Assembly (NCBI GenBank): GCA_964580815.1
Contig: CAZOLY010000071.1
Location: 1 to 16,640, forward strand
Origin: G020354785 sp964580815
Lineage (GTDB): Bacteria > Bacteroidota > Bacteroidia > Bacteroidales > UBA10428
Direction: 5' to 3'
DNA length: 16,640 bases
Shown here: positions 1 through 7,952 of the stretch, one piece after another
How the letters are laid out: each line of letters begins with the position of its first letter
Numbering within the stretch: position 1 is the stretch's first letter
Made by a program: the position numbers and the translations under genes
The notes under the pieces: model-generated
The model's input: only the letters and a program-made list of their open reading frames with translations
Databases searched by the model: none
What the model was told of the DNA's origin: nothing

Positions 1-39
1 CTATTGAACAACATTTATTAATCCTAAAAATTAATTATT

Positions 40-312
40 ATGAACAAAGCACAACTAATAGATGCCATAGCTGGCGGAGCAGGTTTAACCAAAGCTGATG
101 CTAAGAAAGCCCTTGATTCACTCATTAAAGCAACTGCCGGAGCACTCAAAAAAGGTGACCGAGTTGCGTTAGTAGGTTTTGGCTCTTTTTCAGTAGCTAA
201 AAGAAGTGCTAGAACAGGTAGAAACCCACAGACAGGTAAAGAAATTACTATTCCAGCTAAAAAGGTTGTAAAATTTAAGGCAGGTAGCGAGTTGGCTGAC
301 GCAGTTAAATAA
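40..312 (+). CDS. HU-family histone-like DNA-binding protein
   Basis: This is a 90-residue protein of the usual HU length. It acts in the nucleoid as a dimer that binds and bends DNA without strong sequence preference. The sequence shows the helical N-terminal half (residues 1-40), the GFGSF turn at 46-50 that starts the beta saddle, and the arm motif RNPQTG at 61-66, whose proline inserts into the DNA minor groove in this family. The C-terminal helix ends SELADAVK. The ATG at 40 gives the canonical HU start (MNKAQLIDAIA) and has an A/T-rich leader without a Shine-Dalgarno, as is normal in Bacteroidota. The gene is monocistronic as far as the window shows, because a strong terminator follows at 334-362. 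It could be called hupB-like, but Bacteroidota carry several HU paralogues, so no symbol is given. Confidence 0.96.
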   Translation: MNKAQLIDAIAGGAGLTKADAKKALDSLIKATAGALKKGDRVALVGFGSFSVAKRSARTGRNPQTGKEITIPAKKVVKFKAGSELADAVK

Positions 313-333
313 TAATTTAGAAAAAGAGATTAA

Positions 334-362
334 GGGAGCAGTTTGACGCTCCCTTTTTTTTT
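334..362 (+). terminator. Rho-independent terminator of the HU gene
   Basis: A perfect 6-bp stem, GGGAGC (334-339) with GCTCCC (348-353), encloses an 8-base loop and is followed at once by a run of nine T (354-362). It lies 22 bases after the HU stop codon and 40 bases before the trmH start, so it separates the two genes. Confidence 0.93.
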
Positions 363-401
363 ATTTTAAGGCCTTATTACATATTAAGTATTCTGCATCT
401 G

Positions 402-1076
402 ATGAAAAGGAAGCTTGCAAAATACCTCGAAGAGTTTGTGACCAGGAATAGAAAAGAAATAATAAACAAAGTGCTTGAGTGCCGTACAAGATATATCACT
501 GTCGTGCTTGAAGATATATTTCAATCACAAAACGCCAGTGCCGTACTTCGCACCTGTGAATGTTTCGGAATTCAGGATGTTCATATAATTGAAAATAGAA
601 ATAAATATGTAATAAATCCCGATGTGGTACTGGGTTCAAATAAATGGCTAAATATTTTTAAATACAGCAAAAAAGAAAACAATACTAAGGCAGCCATAGA
701 TGCTCTTAAATCCAAAGGATATAGGATAGTAGCTACCATTCCTGATAGAAATAGCACATCACTGGAGAATTTTTGCCTGAAAAATGGAAAGGTAGCACTG
801 CTGTTTGGTACAGAACTTAACGGTTTGTCAAATGAAATAATTGAATTGTCAGATGAATATTTAAGCATACCTATGTTTGGTTTTACCAGAAGCTTCAATA
901 TTTCAGTATCTGCAGCCATTATTCTTTATCATCTTGTTTCTGAATTGAGAAGTTCAAAGATTAACTGGAGTCTCTCTGAATCCGAGAAACAGGATATTAG
1001 AATCAAATGGTTAAAGGAAAGTATAAAGAAATCTGACATTTTAGAAAACTCATTTATGTGCAGGCTAAACAGTTAG
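402..1076 (+). CDS. trmH: TrmH, tRNA (Gm18) 2'-O-methyltransferase, SPOUT family
   Basis: The protein is a cytoplasmic SAM-dependent enzyme that methylates the 2'-OH of G18 in the D-loop of tRNA. All three SPOUT/TrmH motifs are visible in 224 residues. Motif 1 lies around QNASAVLRTCECFGIQDVH (43-61), with conserved N44 and catalytic-type R50. Motif 2 is FGTELNGLS (135-143), with E138. Motif 3 is SIPMFGFTRSFNISVSAA (155-172), which forms the trefoil-knot SAM site; the usual SLN is SFN here. The lead-in, with TVVLEDIF (33-40) and NRNKY (65-69), is typical of TrmH itself rather than of RlmB or TrmL. The C-terminal tail IRIKWLKESI also fits TrmH. Gm18 specificity is inferred from overall similarity. 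No promoter box is obvious in the 39 bases after the HU terminator. Confidence 0.9.
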   Translation: MKRKLAKYLEEFVTRNRKEIINKVLECRTRYITVVLEDIFQSQNASAVLRTCECFGIQDVHIIENRNKYVINPDVVLGSNKWLNIFKYSKKENNTKAAIDALKSKGYRIVATIPDRNSTSLENFCLKNGKVALLFGTELNGLSNEIIELSDEYLSIPMFGFTRSFNISVSAAIILYHLVSELRSSKINWSLSESEKQDIRIKWLKESIKKSDILENSFMCRLNS

Positions 1077-1129
1077 GAATTATTATTTATATCTTTATTT
1101 TTTTTTTACTTTCGGATTTATTTTTTTGT

Positions 1130-1137
1130 TATATTTG
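1130..1137 (+). promoter_or_regulatory. Candidate -7 promoter box for the LytTR regulator gene
   Basis: TATATTTG matches the Bacteroidota sigma-ABfr -7 element TAnnTTTG at all fixed positions. It sits 49 bases before the ATG at 1187. No good TTTG -33 element is seen at the expected distance. Transcription would begin near 1142-1144, directly at the first direct repeat. Confidence 0.35.
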
Positions 1138-1143
1138 ATTAAA

Positions 1144-1175
1144 ATATTGACGAATATATCTTATATATTGACGAA
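1144..1175 (+). promoter_or_regulatory. 11-bp perfect direct repeat, 21-bp period: candidate LytTR operator
   Basis: ATATTGACGAA occurs at 1144-1154 and again at 1165-1175, ending 11 bases before the start codon of a LytTR response regulator. LytTR proteins are known to bind pairs of short direct repeats spaced about two helical turns apart. The reverse strand, TTCGTCAAT, agrees partly with the known LytTR half-site consensus [TA][AC][CA]GTTN[AG][TG]. The bases after each copy are also similar (TATATCTTAT and AATTATCTAAT). The position and period suggest autoregulation; binding is inferred. Confidence 0.55.
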
Positions 1176-1186
1176 AATTATCTAAT

Positions 1187-1888
1187 ATGAATTGCATAAT
1201 TATCGATGATGATTTAATGTCAAGAAGAATAATAGAGGAATTTGTAAACCGTACCGATCAGCTTAACCTGCTTAGTTCTTATGAAAATGCCGTGGATGCG
1301 ATTAATGCATTTAGTACTGAAGAAGATATTGATTTGATATTCCTTGATATTGAGATGCCGGAAATGAGTGGTATTGACTTTCTGGAAACATTGACCAATC
1401 CTCCCCAGATTATAATTATTTCATCCAAAGACAAATATGCTCTGGATGCCTTCAATTACGATGTAACAGACTACTTGCTGAAACCAATATCGTATAGCCG
1501 TTTTTTTAAAGCCGTTAATAAGGCAAATGTCAGATTTAAAAACAAGGTAGATCCCAGGGATGATGAAATATTCATTAAGAAAAATTCTGCCCTTGTGCGC
1601 TTAAAATATGAGGATATCCTCTGGGTGGAAGCACTTGAGAATTATGTCATCTTTAATACATTTAATGAGAAGTATACCATTCATTTTACGATGAAAGCAA
1701 TTGAACAGAAATTGCCTTCAAACAGATTTACAAGGGTTCACCGTTCATACATCGTTAATACCAGCAGTATAAATGTTATAGAGGATAATTCGGTTATTAT
1801 AAAAACTCATGACGGCAGTAAATCAATACCTATAGGAAAATCATACAAGGACAAGTTGATGGGAGATATTAACCTGATAATTAAATAA
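1187..1888 (+). CDS. LytTR-family two-component response regulator
   Basis: This 233-residue cytoplasmic transcription factor has a receiver domain (about 1-120) followed by a LytTR DNA-binding domain (about 130-231). The receiver shows the acidic cluster D7-D8-D9, the phosphoacceptor D54 in FLDIEMPEMSG, the switch serine S79/S80 and the conserved lysine K99 in YLLKPI. The LytTR part contains RLKYEDILWVEALENY and FTRVHRSYIVN, both diagnostic of the AlgR/AgrA/LytR class. A histidine kinase of the LytS/YehU type is the usual partner, but none is adjacent, so the gene is an orphan in this window. The 110-base upstream region carries a paired direct repeat that could be its own operator. Its targets cannot be read from the sequence. 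Confidence 0.93.
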   Translation: MNCIIIDDDLMSRRIIEEFVNRTDQLNLLSSYENAVDAINAFSTEEDIDLIFLDIEMPEMSGIDFLETLTNPPQIIIISSKDKYALDAFNYDVTDYLLKPISYSRFFKAVNKANVRFKNKVDPRDDEIFIKKNSALVRLKYEDILWVEALENYVIFNTFNEKYTIHFTMKAIEQKLPSNRFTRVHRSYIVNTSSINVIEDNSVIIKTHDGSKSIPIGKSYKDKLMGDINLIIK

Positions 1889-1988
1889 ATTCCTCTCAAT
1901 TTCCGGACGCTACACTTAACTGAGAATACCTTAATCTATATTTTACAATTCTTATAATGCTTTACTTTAATATTAATATCATGTATTT

Positions 1989-2843
1989 ATGATGGGCAAA
2001 TTGAAAAATATATATGCGCTAATCTCTCTTCTTTTCATGCCGGTGAGTGTTTTTCTTGCTCAGAATAAGGATACAACATCAATTTACAAATACGAACACC
2101 TGCTAAACGGACTGTTTAATAACCTTTATAATAGTAATAATAATCCTGAGAAGGAAAGAATAAATAATGAGATTATGAAGAACTTTGAACAGGTACTGGC
2201 TATTAAAGAATCATTCACGTTTCCTTTTGATTCTCTTAAGAATACGGGTAAGATTGTATCACCTGATAAAAGGCTCAGGCTCTATACATGGAATATACCA
2301 TTTTCCGACGGCACGCATAAATATTTTGGTTTTATCCAGTATTATCCGCTGAAGGCTAAAGATTTTGCAGTTTACAGATTAACAGATAAAAAGAACATTA
2401 TTGAGTCCCCTGAAGAGAAAACTTTAAGTGATACAAACTGGTTCGGGGCACTTTATTATGAAATTATTGAGACCAGGCACGAAGGAAATACTTATTATAC
2501 CTTGCTGGGATTTGATTTTAATAATTTCCTTACTTCAAAAAAGGTTGTGGAACTGCTCTATTTCAGGAATGATAGTATACCTGTTTTTGGGATGCCCGTA
2601 TTTAATTACCAGGACAGACTTCTTAACAGGATTATCTTTGAATACTCTTCAAAGGTTAGTATGAGCCTGAAATATAATAAAGATTTGAAAATGATAATTT
2701 TTGATCATCTGTCTCCTTCAAAACCTTCTTATAAAGATCATTACATGTTCTATGGGCCTGATTTTTCGTATGACGGACTTGAGTTTAAAGATGGGGCCTG
2801 GAATGAAATACATGATGTTGATGTGAGGAATCCTGCCTACTGA
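1989..2843 (+). CDS. Secreted protein of unknown function
   Basis: I do not recognise a characterised family. The 284-residue product begins with a signal peptide: positively charged MMGKLKN, a hydrophobic core (about residues 8-22), and probable cleavage after the alanine in VFLAQ. There is no lipobox cysteine, so it should be exported to the periplasm or beyond rather than lipidated. The mature part is rich in aromatic and charged residues, with motifs such as RLYTWNIPFSDG, KYFGFIQYYP and LSDTNWFGALYYEI, suggesting a beta-rich fold. The C-terminal half includes MIIFDHLSP and YMFYGPDFSYDGLEF. ATG codons at 1989 and 1992 are equally possible starts. Similar exported proteins of unknown function occur in Bacteroidota. 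The 100-base gap upstream has only a weak -7-like TATATTTT at 1937. No C-terminal T9SS sorting domain is visible. Confidence 0.75.
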   Translation: MMGKLKNIYALISLLFMPVSVFLAQNKDTTSIYKYEHLLNGLFNNLYNSNNNPEKERINNEIMKNFEQVLAIKESFTFPFDSLKNTGKIVSPDKRLRLYTWNIPFSDGTHKYFGFIQYYPLKAKDFAVYRLTDKKNIIESPEEKTLSDTNWFGALYYEIIETRHEGNTYYTLLGFDFNNFLTSKKVVELLYFRNDSIPVFGMPVFNYQDRLLNRIIFEYSSKVSMSLKYNKDLKMIIFDHLSPSKPSYKDHYMFYGPDFSYDGLEFKDGAWNEIHDVDVRNPAY

Positions 2844-2871
2844 TATTATTTATAGCAGCCTGATTTTATTT

Positions 2872-2919
2872 CTGACAATAATTACAGGTTATCTGTGTTT
2901 AAAAATGACTTATTGTCAG
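2872..2919. repeat. Inverted repeat upstream of htpG (operator or terminator candidate)
   Basis: CTGACAATAA (2872-2881) and its exact complement TTATTGTCAG (2910-2919) flank a 28-base spacer. The spacer contains a smaller dyad, ACAG (2884-2887) and CTGT (2893-2896), around a 5-base loop. The right arm abuts the candidate htpG -7 box at 2920. It could be a regulator-binding site over the promoter, or a weak, long-looped terminator for the gene ending at 2843. It is not the CIRCE element. Confidence 0.45.
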
Positions 2920-2927
2920 TAATTTTG
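2920..2927 (+). promoter_or_regulatory. Candidate -7 promoter box of htpG
   Basis: TAATTTTG matches the Bacteroidota -7 element TAnnTTTG. A TGTTT at 2896-2900, about 19 bases upstream, is an imperfect -33 element. This would give a leader of roughly 60 bases before the ATG at 2996. Confidence 0.4.
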
Positions 2928-2995
2928 TTTATGGCATATACTTTGAAAATAACAATTTTTCAGAAAAATATATGTTAACCAAAAAATATTAAAAA

Positions 2996-5041
2996 ATGCA
3001 AACCGGTAAAATAGGAGTAACAACTGAGAATATCTTTCCAATTATTAAGAAATTTTTATACTCAGATCATGAAATATTTTTAAGAGAACTTATTTCCAAT
3101 GCTGTAGATGCTACAAAGAAATTGAAAACTATCTCAAGTGTTGGTGATTTCAAGGGAGAGCTCGGTGATTTAACTATAAGGGTTAAGGTAGATAAAAAGA
3201 AAAAAACACTTTCTGTTTCTGATCAGGGTGTTGGCATGAGTGCTGAAGAGATTGACAAGTACATAAACCAGATTGCCCTTTCCAGCGCCGAAGAGTTCCT
3301 TGAAAAATATAAGAACCAGGAAGATGCTATAATCGGTCATTTCGGACTGGGATTTTATTCGTCTTTCATGGTGTCCGACAAGGTTGAAATATATACAAAA
3401 TCATACATGGAGGATGAAAAAGCTGTGAAATGGACATGCAGCGGCACTCCTGAATATACCATCGAACCTGTAGACAGAAAAGAAAGAGGTACGGAAGTTA
3501 TTCTTTATCTTGACAAAGATTCAAAGGAATTTCTTGAAGAAAATAAAGTAAATGAATTATTAAGAAAATACTGCAGGTTTCTCCCGGTTGAGATTGCTTT
3601 TGGAAAAGAGAAAGAATGGAAAGACGGGAAGCAAGTGGAACTTGAAAAAGATAAAATCATTAATAATACCAAACCGCTCTGGACACAGAAACCTGCTGAT
3701 GTTAAAGACGAAGACTATAAAAAGTTTTACAGTGAATTATATCCGGTTTCAGAAGAACCGCTGTTTAATATACATATAAATGTTGACTATCCTTTTAATC
3801 TTACAGGTATACTTTACTTTCCTAAAATCAGGAATAACATTGAAATACAAAAGAACAAGATCCAGCTATACTGTAACCAGGTTTATGTTACAGACTCTGT
3901 TGAAGGAATTGTACCCGAGTTTTTAACTCTGCTGCACGGGGTTCTTGATTCGCCTGACATACCTTTGAATGTCTCCAGAAGCTTTCTTCAGAATGACCAG
4001 AATGTGAAGAAAATATCTAGCCATATTACAAAAAAAGTGGCTGACAGACTTTCTGACATTTTTAAAAATAACCGCAGTGAGTTTGAGAAAAAATGGGATG
4101 ATATAAAGCTTTTTATAGAATATGGCATGATGACCGAAGAAAAATTTCATGAAAAAGCAGAAAAGTTTGCCTTGTTAAAAAATACTGATGGCAAATATTT
4201 CACCTTCGACGAGTATGAAAAATTAATAAAAGACAATCAAACCGATAAGAACAAGAGTCTTATTTATCTTTATGCCAACAGGACTGATGAACAATACAGT
4301 TTTATTGATGCTGCAAAGTCAAAAGGCTATGACGTTTTATTAATGGATGGTCAGCTTGACACTCATTTTATCAATCACCTTGAACAGAAATTTAAAGATT
4401 CAAGATTCTTAAGGGTTGACTCTGATGTTATTGACAAACTAATTCAAAAAGAAGAAAGCAAAGAGTCAAAACTTAATGCCTCTCAGAAGGAAAATCTTGC
4501 TCCTGTATTTAAAGGGCAGCTGTCAGATAAGGACAGTTATACCGTGTTGTTTGAAAACTTAAATGAAACAGATAGCCCGGTGGTTATAACCCAATCAGAA
4601 TTTATGCGAAGAATGAAAGATATGTCAAAGCTGGGAGGAACAATGAGCTTTTATGGAGATTTACCGGATAGTTTTAATCTGGTTATAAACACTAATCATC
4701 CGCTTGTAATAAGGGTCGCAGAAGATGTGGACAAGAAGGTGGGTGAGAAGATCACGAAACTTAAAGAGGAGATTAAACCTGTAGCAGATAGTAAAGACGA
4801 AATGGGGAAAGCTAATAAGGATAAGAAAGAAGAGGAGATTAAGCAGGAAGACAAGGACAAAATTGAAGATTTTGAAAATAAAATAAAGAAGAATAAGGAA
4901 AAGCAGGAAAAACTGCTTGCTGAATACGGGAACAAGAACAAACTTGTAAAACAGCTTATTGATTTGGCATTATTGTCAAATAATATGTTAAAGGGCGAAG
5001 ATTTGAATAAATTTGTTAAACGAAGCATAGAGCTTATTTAA
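2996..5041 (+). CDS. htpG: HtpG, Hsp90-family molecular chaperone
   Basis: HtpG is a cytoplasmic ATP-dependent homodimeric chaperone. The 681-residue protein has all three Hsp90 domains. The N-terminal GHKL ATPase (about 1-215) shows FLRELISNAVDA, with catalytic-type E31 and Mg/ATP-binding N35, then SDQGVGMS (75-82) and the lid motif IGHFGLGFYS (113-122). The middle domain holds the ATP-contacting arginine R328 in LNVSRSFLQ. The C-terminal part contains a very lysine/glutamate-rich, probably coiled-coil stretch (about 580-645) before the dimerisation end. Length and charged insert resemble Bacteroides HtpG. The lid-flanking segment reads IALSSAEEF where many HtpG proteins have SGT or SGA. The gene has its own candidate promoter at 2920 and appears cotranscribed with the gene 28 bases downstream. 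Confidence 0.97.
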   Translation: MQTGKIGVTTENIFPIIKKFLYSDHEIFLRELISNAVDATKKLKTISSVGDFKGELGDLTIRVKVDKKKKTLSVSDQGVGMSAEEIDKYINQIALSSAEEFLEKYKNQEDAIIGHFGLGFYSSFMVSDKVEIYTKSYMEDEKAVKWTCSGTPEYTIEPVDRKERGTEVILYLDKDSKEFLEENKVNELLRKYCRFLPVEIAFGKEKEWKDGKQVELEKDKIINNTKPLWTQKPADVKDEDYKKFYSELYPVSEEPLFNIHINVDYPFNLTGILYFPKIRNNIEIQKNKIQLYCNQVYVTDSVEGIVPEFLTLLHGVLDSPDIPLNVSRSFLQNDQNVKKISSHITKKVADRLSDIFKNNRSEFEKKWDDIKLFIEYGMMTEEKFHEKAEKFALLKNTDGKYFTFDEYEKLIKDNQTDKNKSLIYLYANRTDEQYSFIDAAKSKGYDVLLMDGQLDTHFINHLEQKFKDSRFLRVDSDVIDKLIQKEESKESKLNASQKENLAPVFKGQLSDKDSYTVLFENLNETDSPVVITQSEFMRRMKDMSKLGGTMSFYGDLPDSFNLVINTNHPLVIRVAEDVDKKVGEKITKLKEEIKPVADSKDEMGKANKDKKEEEIKQEDKDKIEDFENKIKKNKEKQEKLLAEYGNKNKLVKQLIDLALLSNNMLKGEDLNKFVKRSIELI

Positions 5042-5069
5042 TTGAATTATTCATTGGCTTAGTTCATTT

Positions 5070-5825
5070 ATGCCTGTAAATATAACTTTTAGATTTTACG
5101 AAGAGTTAAAGGATTTTTTGCCTAAAGGAAAGAAAAGTCAGCCTTTTACGATCAGTTTTAATGGAAATCCGTCTGTGAAAGATGCAATAGAATCACTTGG
5201 CATTCCTCACACAGAAGTGGATCTCATTCTGATAAACAGCCAGCCTGTTGACTTTTCCTGCAAGCTGAAAGATAAAGATTATGTCTCAGTATACCCTGTT
5301 TTTGAAAGTCTTGATATTACAGCTATTAGTCCCCTTAGAGACAGCGGACTGAGAAATCCGGAGTTTGTCCTTGATGCCCATCTTGGCAAATTAACCAGGT
5401 ATCTCAGACTTATGGGTTTTGACAGCCTTTACAGGAATGATTTTGATGATTTTGAAATTATAAGGATTTCAAAAGACAATAACAGAATTATATTAACCCG
5501 TGATAAGGGATTGTTGAAAAATAATTCAGTTACACACGGCTATTACATAAGAAGTCAAAAACCAAAAGAACAGGTTACCGAAGTTATCCGGAGGTTTAAC
5601 CTGGAATCCCTGGTTAAGCCGTTTACTATATGCTCAATATGTAATGGCAAAATAGTAAGTGTTTCAAAAGACGCGGTAACAGGTAATTTAAAATCCCTTA
5701 CCAGGGAACACTATCACAGGTTTTTTCAATGTGCAGGCTGTAAAAAAGTATACTGGCAAGGATCACACTACAAAAAGATCAGGGATTTTATTGACAGTCT
5801 GAATTTGAAAAATCTGAGGCAATAA
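5070..5825 (+). CDS. Mut7-C PIN-type RNase with N-terminal beta-grasp domain and zinc ribbon
   Basis: Three parts are visible in 251 residues. Residues 1-83 look like the ubiquitin-like beta-grasp domain (Mut7-C ubiquitin). Residues about 98-180 match the Mut7-C RNase, a PIN-fold relative: LDAHLGKLTRYLRLMGFD with D102 and R110, acidic D124/D126/D127, and ILTRDKGLL with D145. Residues 188-224 form a zinc ribbon from two Cys-x-x-Cys pairs (C188/C191 and C221/C224). The family takes its name from the C-terminal region of nematode MUT-7; PIN-type acidic residues suggest metal-dependent RNA cleavage, but the physiological substrate is not established. The gene starts 28 bases after htpG in the same direction, so cotranscription is likely. 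It ends 18 bases from the convergent ccsA stop. Without the PIN toxin size or an adjacent antitoxin it does not look like a toxin-antitoxin module. Confidence 0.85.
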   Translation: MPVNITFRFYEELKDFLPKGKKSQPFTISFNGNPSVKDAIESLGIPHTEVDLILINSQPVDFSCKLKDKDYVSVYPVFESLDITAISPLRDSGLRNPEFVLDAHLGKLTRYLRLMGFDSLYRNDFDDFEIIRISKDNNRIILTRDKGLLKNNSVTHGYYIRSQKPKEQVTEVIRRFNLESLVKPFTICSICNGKIVSVSKDAVTGNLKSLTREHYHRFFQCAGCKKVYWQGSHYKKIRDFIDSLNLKNLRQ

Positions 5826-5843
5826 TATTCCTGAACTGTTATT

Positions 5844-6644
5844 CTACCGGGTATACACATGAACACTGCTTTGAGCTGAAGGAAGGTAATTTAAACCGAA
5901 CCAGCAAATCATTAAAATAAGAAATGCCAGGCTAAGTGCCCATAATGGGGTCAGGATCCTTGAGGGTTGATAAGTTCTCGTATGCATATATATAAGATAT
6001 GCCATCCACGTAAGAAGAGCCCATGTTTCTTTCGGATCCCATGTCCAATAATGTCCCCAGGCTTCTTTTGCCCACAAAGCACCAAATATCAAACCAAGGG
6101 TAAGAAATGAAAAACCTATATAAACAAGGTTATCGGCCAGCTTTAAGTCTGAAAGGTTAAAAGTCCTGAAATAATACTGGTAAAGTCCTTTCAAAGCAAC
6201 AATGGAAGAGGCTGCCAGCAAAGCATAAGAAAAAATATATACAATAACATGTGGAATAAACCATGGGCTTTTTAATGCAGGCATTAATGATTTGTTATAA
6301 GATTCCGGCTTAAGGTAGTTTATTAACAAAAATAGTATGGCCACTATTATACTATATGTTATTAACCATTTATATTTCCATCGTATAAAGGCAATTATCC
6401 CCACTATCACCAGAAAAACAGAATACCAGAGCCTTGTTTCTCCCAATGTTCTTAACGGCGGGCGATCAAGCTCGAGCCAGTAAAGACCCAGAAAGACGAT
6501 AAGCATTAAAGTCCCGGCCGCTATAAATGAAATACCCGGCAAAATAGATAATTTTCTTTTTGTCAATATATAAAGAAGCAATATTCCTGATATCCAGAGA
6601 ATTATTGAAATAGCTGCAAACAGTGGGTAATCAATCCAGGTCAT
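5844..6644 (-). CDS. ccsA: CcsA, cytochrome c biogenesis protein (System II haem handling)
   Basis: CcsA is an inner-membrane protein that, with ResB/Ccs1, brings haem across the membrane and joins it to CXXCH motifs of apocytochromes outside. The 266-residue protein is polytopic (about eight hydrophobic segments) and carries the diagnostic tryptophan-rich haem motif WGHYWTWDPKETW (196-208). Candidate haem-ligand histidines flank it at H132 (FIPHVIVYIFSYA) and H221 (YLIYMHTR). RPPLRTLGETRLWYS (61-75) and the C-terminal FGLNYLPS also fit the family. It begins 5 bases after the resB stop codon, so the two are surely cotranscribed. In many Bacteroidota and epsilonproteobacteria these halves are fused as CcsBA; here they are separate. 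It is tail to tail with the Mut7-C gene. Confidence 0.94.
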   Translation of the reverse strand: MTWIDYPLFAAISIILWISGILLLYILTKRKLSILPGISFIAAGTLMLIVFLGLYWLELDRPPLRTLGETRLWYSVFLVIVGIIAFIRWKYKWLITYSIIVAILFLLINYLKPESYNKSLMPALKSPWFIPHVIVYIFSYALLAASSIVALKGLYQYYFRTFNLSDLKLADNLVYIGFSFLTLGLIFGALWAKEAWGHYWTWDPKETWALLTWMAYLIYMHTRTYQPSRILTPLWALSLAFLILMICWFGLNYLPSAQSSVHVYTR

Positions 6645-6649
6645 AATTA

Positions 6650-7915
6650 TTAATCTTTAATTTTTCTACCAATCCAGAATATATATACTGCCCCGGCCAT
6701 TAGCATAAAAATTCCGAAATAAACCAAAGGTAACCACGGATCCCTTACAAGTTCAATAATGCTTATGTCCGACCACTTTCCCATCTTCTCATTATAGCCT
6801 GCCTGGTACAACTTCCAGTGCCTCACAGAAACAGGCTTGTTTACTTCCAGCTTTATTATACCGGTACTTTTATCGTGTTCATATATCTCCAATAAGGAGC
6901 TGTATTTCCTTGATTCGGGTGTTTTCATAACAAGGGAATAGGTGTCATCAAGTTCTAAATTCCGCGGAGGGATCATGTAACTGCCACATGTAATCCACCC
7001 GGAGACCGTATCTTTTGTTATCCTGTTAACAGCAAATATTAATGCAGCCGGAGCAGATCCTTTGACCGATGATGGTTCATAGCTGTCACCGGACATGTTC
7101 GAGCACAAAATAAACTCCCTGACAGCTATATTCCAATGATGCATGCTGACTTCCAGGTCTTTTTCAATTGCAATATCAGGTTTTTTCCTGTCAGCAATAT
7201 ATTTACGGATTTCATTATTATAAATTGCCATTTTGGGATTATACTCTTCAATATTAAAATCAACAAGTCTTATCGAAAAAGGAATTACGAATAATCTTAG
7301 ATTTTCGTCTATAGCTATTTGATTGGGAGTTTCATCTTCCCTAAGCGCCATCCTGAAACGTTTCAGGTCTCCCGAACCAAGAAGGGCCGCAGTTATTATA
7401 AGCCATAGTCCTGCATGATTTAATAAAAAACCCGTATTCTTCCTCTTCAGGGGGAAGGCCCTTCTGAGTATAACTAATCCGAGGGTAGTCAGGATATAAA
7501 TCTGCGATAGCAAAAATGGCCAGCTTTGGGAAATATGTGTTAATCCTGAACCGGAAATAATCACATCATAATGACTGTCATTTTGTGGAATAATTCCAAG
7601 CAACAAAGCCAGAAGGCAAAAAAGTGATATTGAACTTATGCATGCAGGGATGCTTGAAAGCCATTTAACCAGGGGATGCTTTTTAAATAATCCGTGAGTT
7701 AATGACAGAAGTCCTGCAAATGCAAGTCCGGCCACTAAATTATAAGGCCACTGAGGCTTTACTAATCCTTTTCCTTTTGTAAAGACTTCTATTAAGAATC
7801 CGGTAATTACTAATCCGGCAGCAATTATAAAACTTTCGGAATAACCCCACGGAAACCGCCACAACTCTTTTTTTCTGTTACCTTTTAGTGTGCTACTGGC
7901 AAATACCTTTTTCAA
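6650..7915 (-). CDS. resB: ResB/Ccs1-like cytochrome c biogenesis protein (System II)
   Basis: This is the partner of CcsA, thought to present reduced apocytochrome to the haem-ligation site. In 421 residues there are several N-terminal membrane segments (about 29-45, 60-77, 90-112, 135-152 and 165-182), a large extracytoplasmic domain (about 183-390), and a final membrane helix (about 391-416). The C-terminal end of the loop, VSVRHWKLYQAGYN followed by ELVRDPWLPLVYFGIFML, is the best family signature and mirrors the fyQssyd...rDP...vylG pattern of ResB. The N-terminal region before the loop is diverged, so recognition rests on topology, that signature and the adjacent ccsA. No CXXC thiol-redox gene is nearby. 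The candidate promoter at 7953-7960 faces away from the membrane-protein/propeller operon. Confidence 0.85.
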   Translation of the reverse strand: MKKVFASSTLKGNRKKELWRFPWGYSESFIIAAGLVITGFLIEVFTKGKGLVKPQWPYNLVAGLAFAGLLSLTHGLFKKHPLVKWLSSIPACISSISLFCLLALLLGIIPQNDSHYDVIISGSGLTHISQSWPFLLSQIYILTTLGLVILRRAFPLKRKNTGFLLNHAGLWLIITAALLGSGDLKRFRMALREDETPNQIAIDENLRLFVIPFSIRLVDFNIEEYNPKMAIYNNEIRKYIADRKKPDIAIEKDLEVSMHHWNIAVREFILCSNMSGDSYEPSSVKGSAPAALIFAVNRITKDTVSGWITCGSYMIPPRNLELDDTYSLVMKTPESRKYSSLLEIYEHDKSTGIIKLEVNKPVSVRHWKLYQAGYNEKMGKWSDISIIELVRDPWLPLVYFGIFMLMAGAVYIFWIGRKIKD

Positions 7916-7952
7916 TCCTTATTATTTTGATGTTGTTCAATACTAAGATTTA

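Noticed and set aside
581..919. Minus-strand 112-codon open frame inside trmH
   Set aside because: It lies wholly opposite the conserved SPOUT motifs of trmH and its translation resembles no known protein; a coding shadow.
1094..1108. T-rich run after trmH as a terminator
   Set aside because: No stable hairpin precedes the T run.
2872..2919. CIRCE heat-shock operator upstream of htpG
   Set aside because: The arms (CTGACAATAA/TTATTGTCAG) and the 28-base spacer do not match TTAGCACTC-N9-GAGTGCTAA.
4696..5028. Minus-strand 110-codon, serine/leucine-rich open frame opposite the 3' end of htpG
   Set aside because: Its composition is the complement of the Lys/Glu-rich HtpG C-terminal stretch; no start context or promoter.
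5070..5825. PIN-domain toxin of a toxin-antitoxin pair
   Set aside because: The protein is about twice the usual toxin size, has beta-grasp and zinc-ribbon parts, and its upstream neighbour is htpG rather than a small antitoxin gene.
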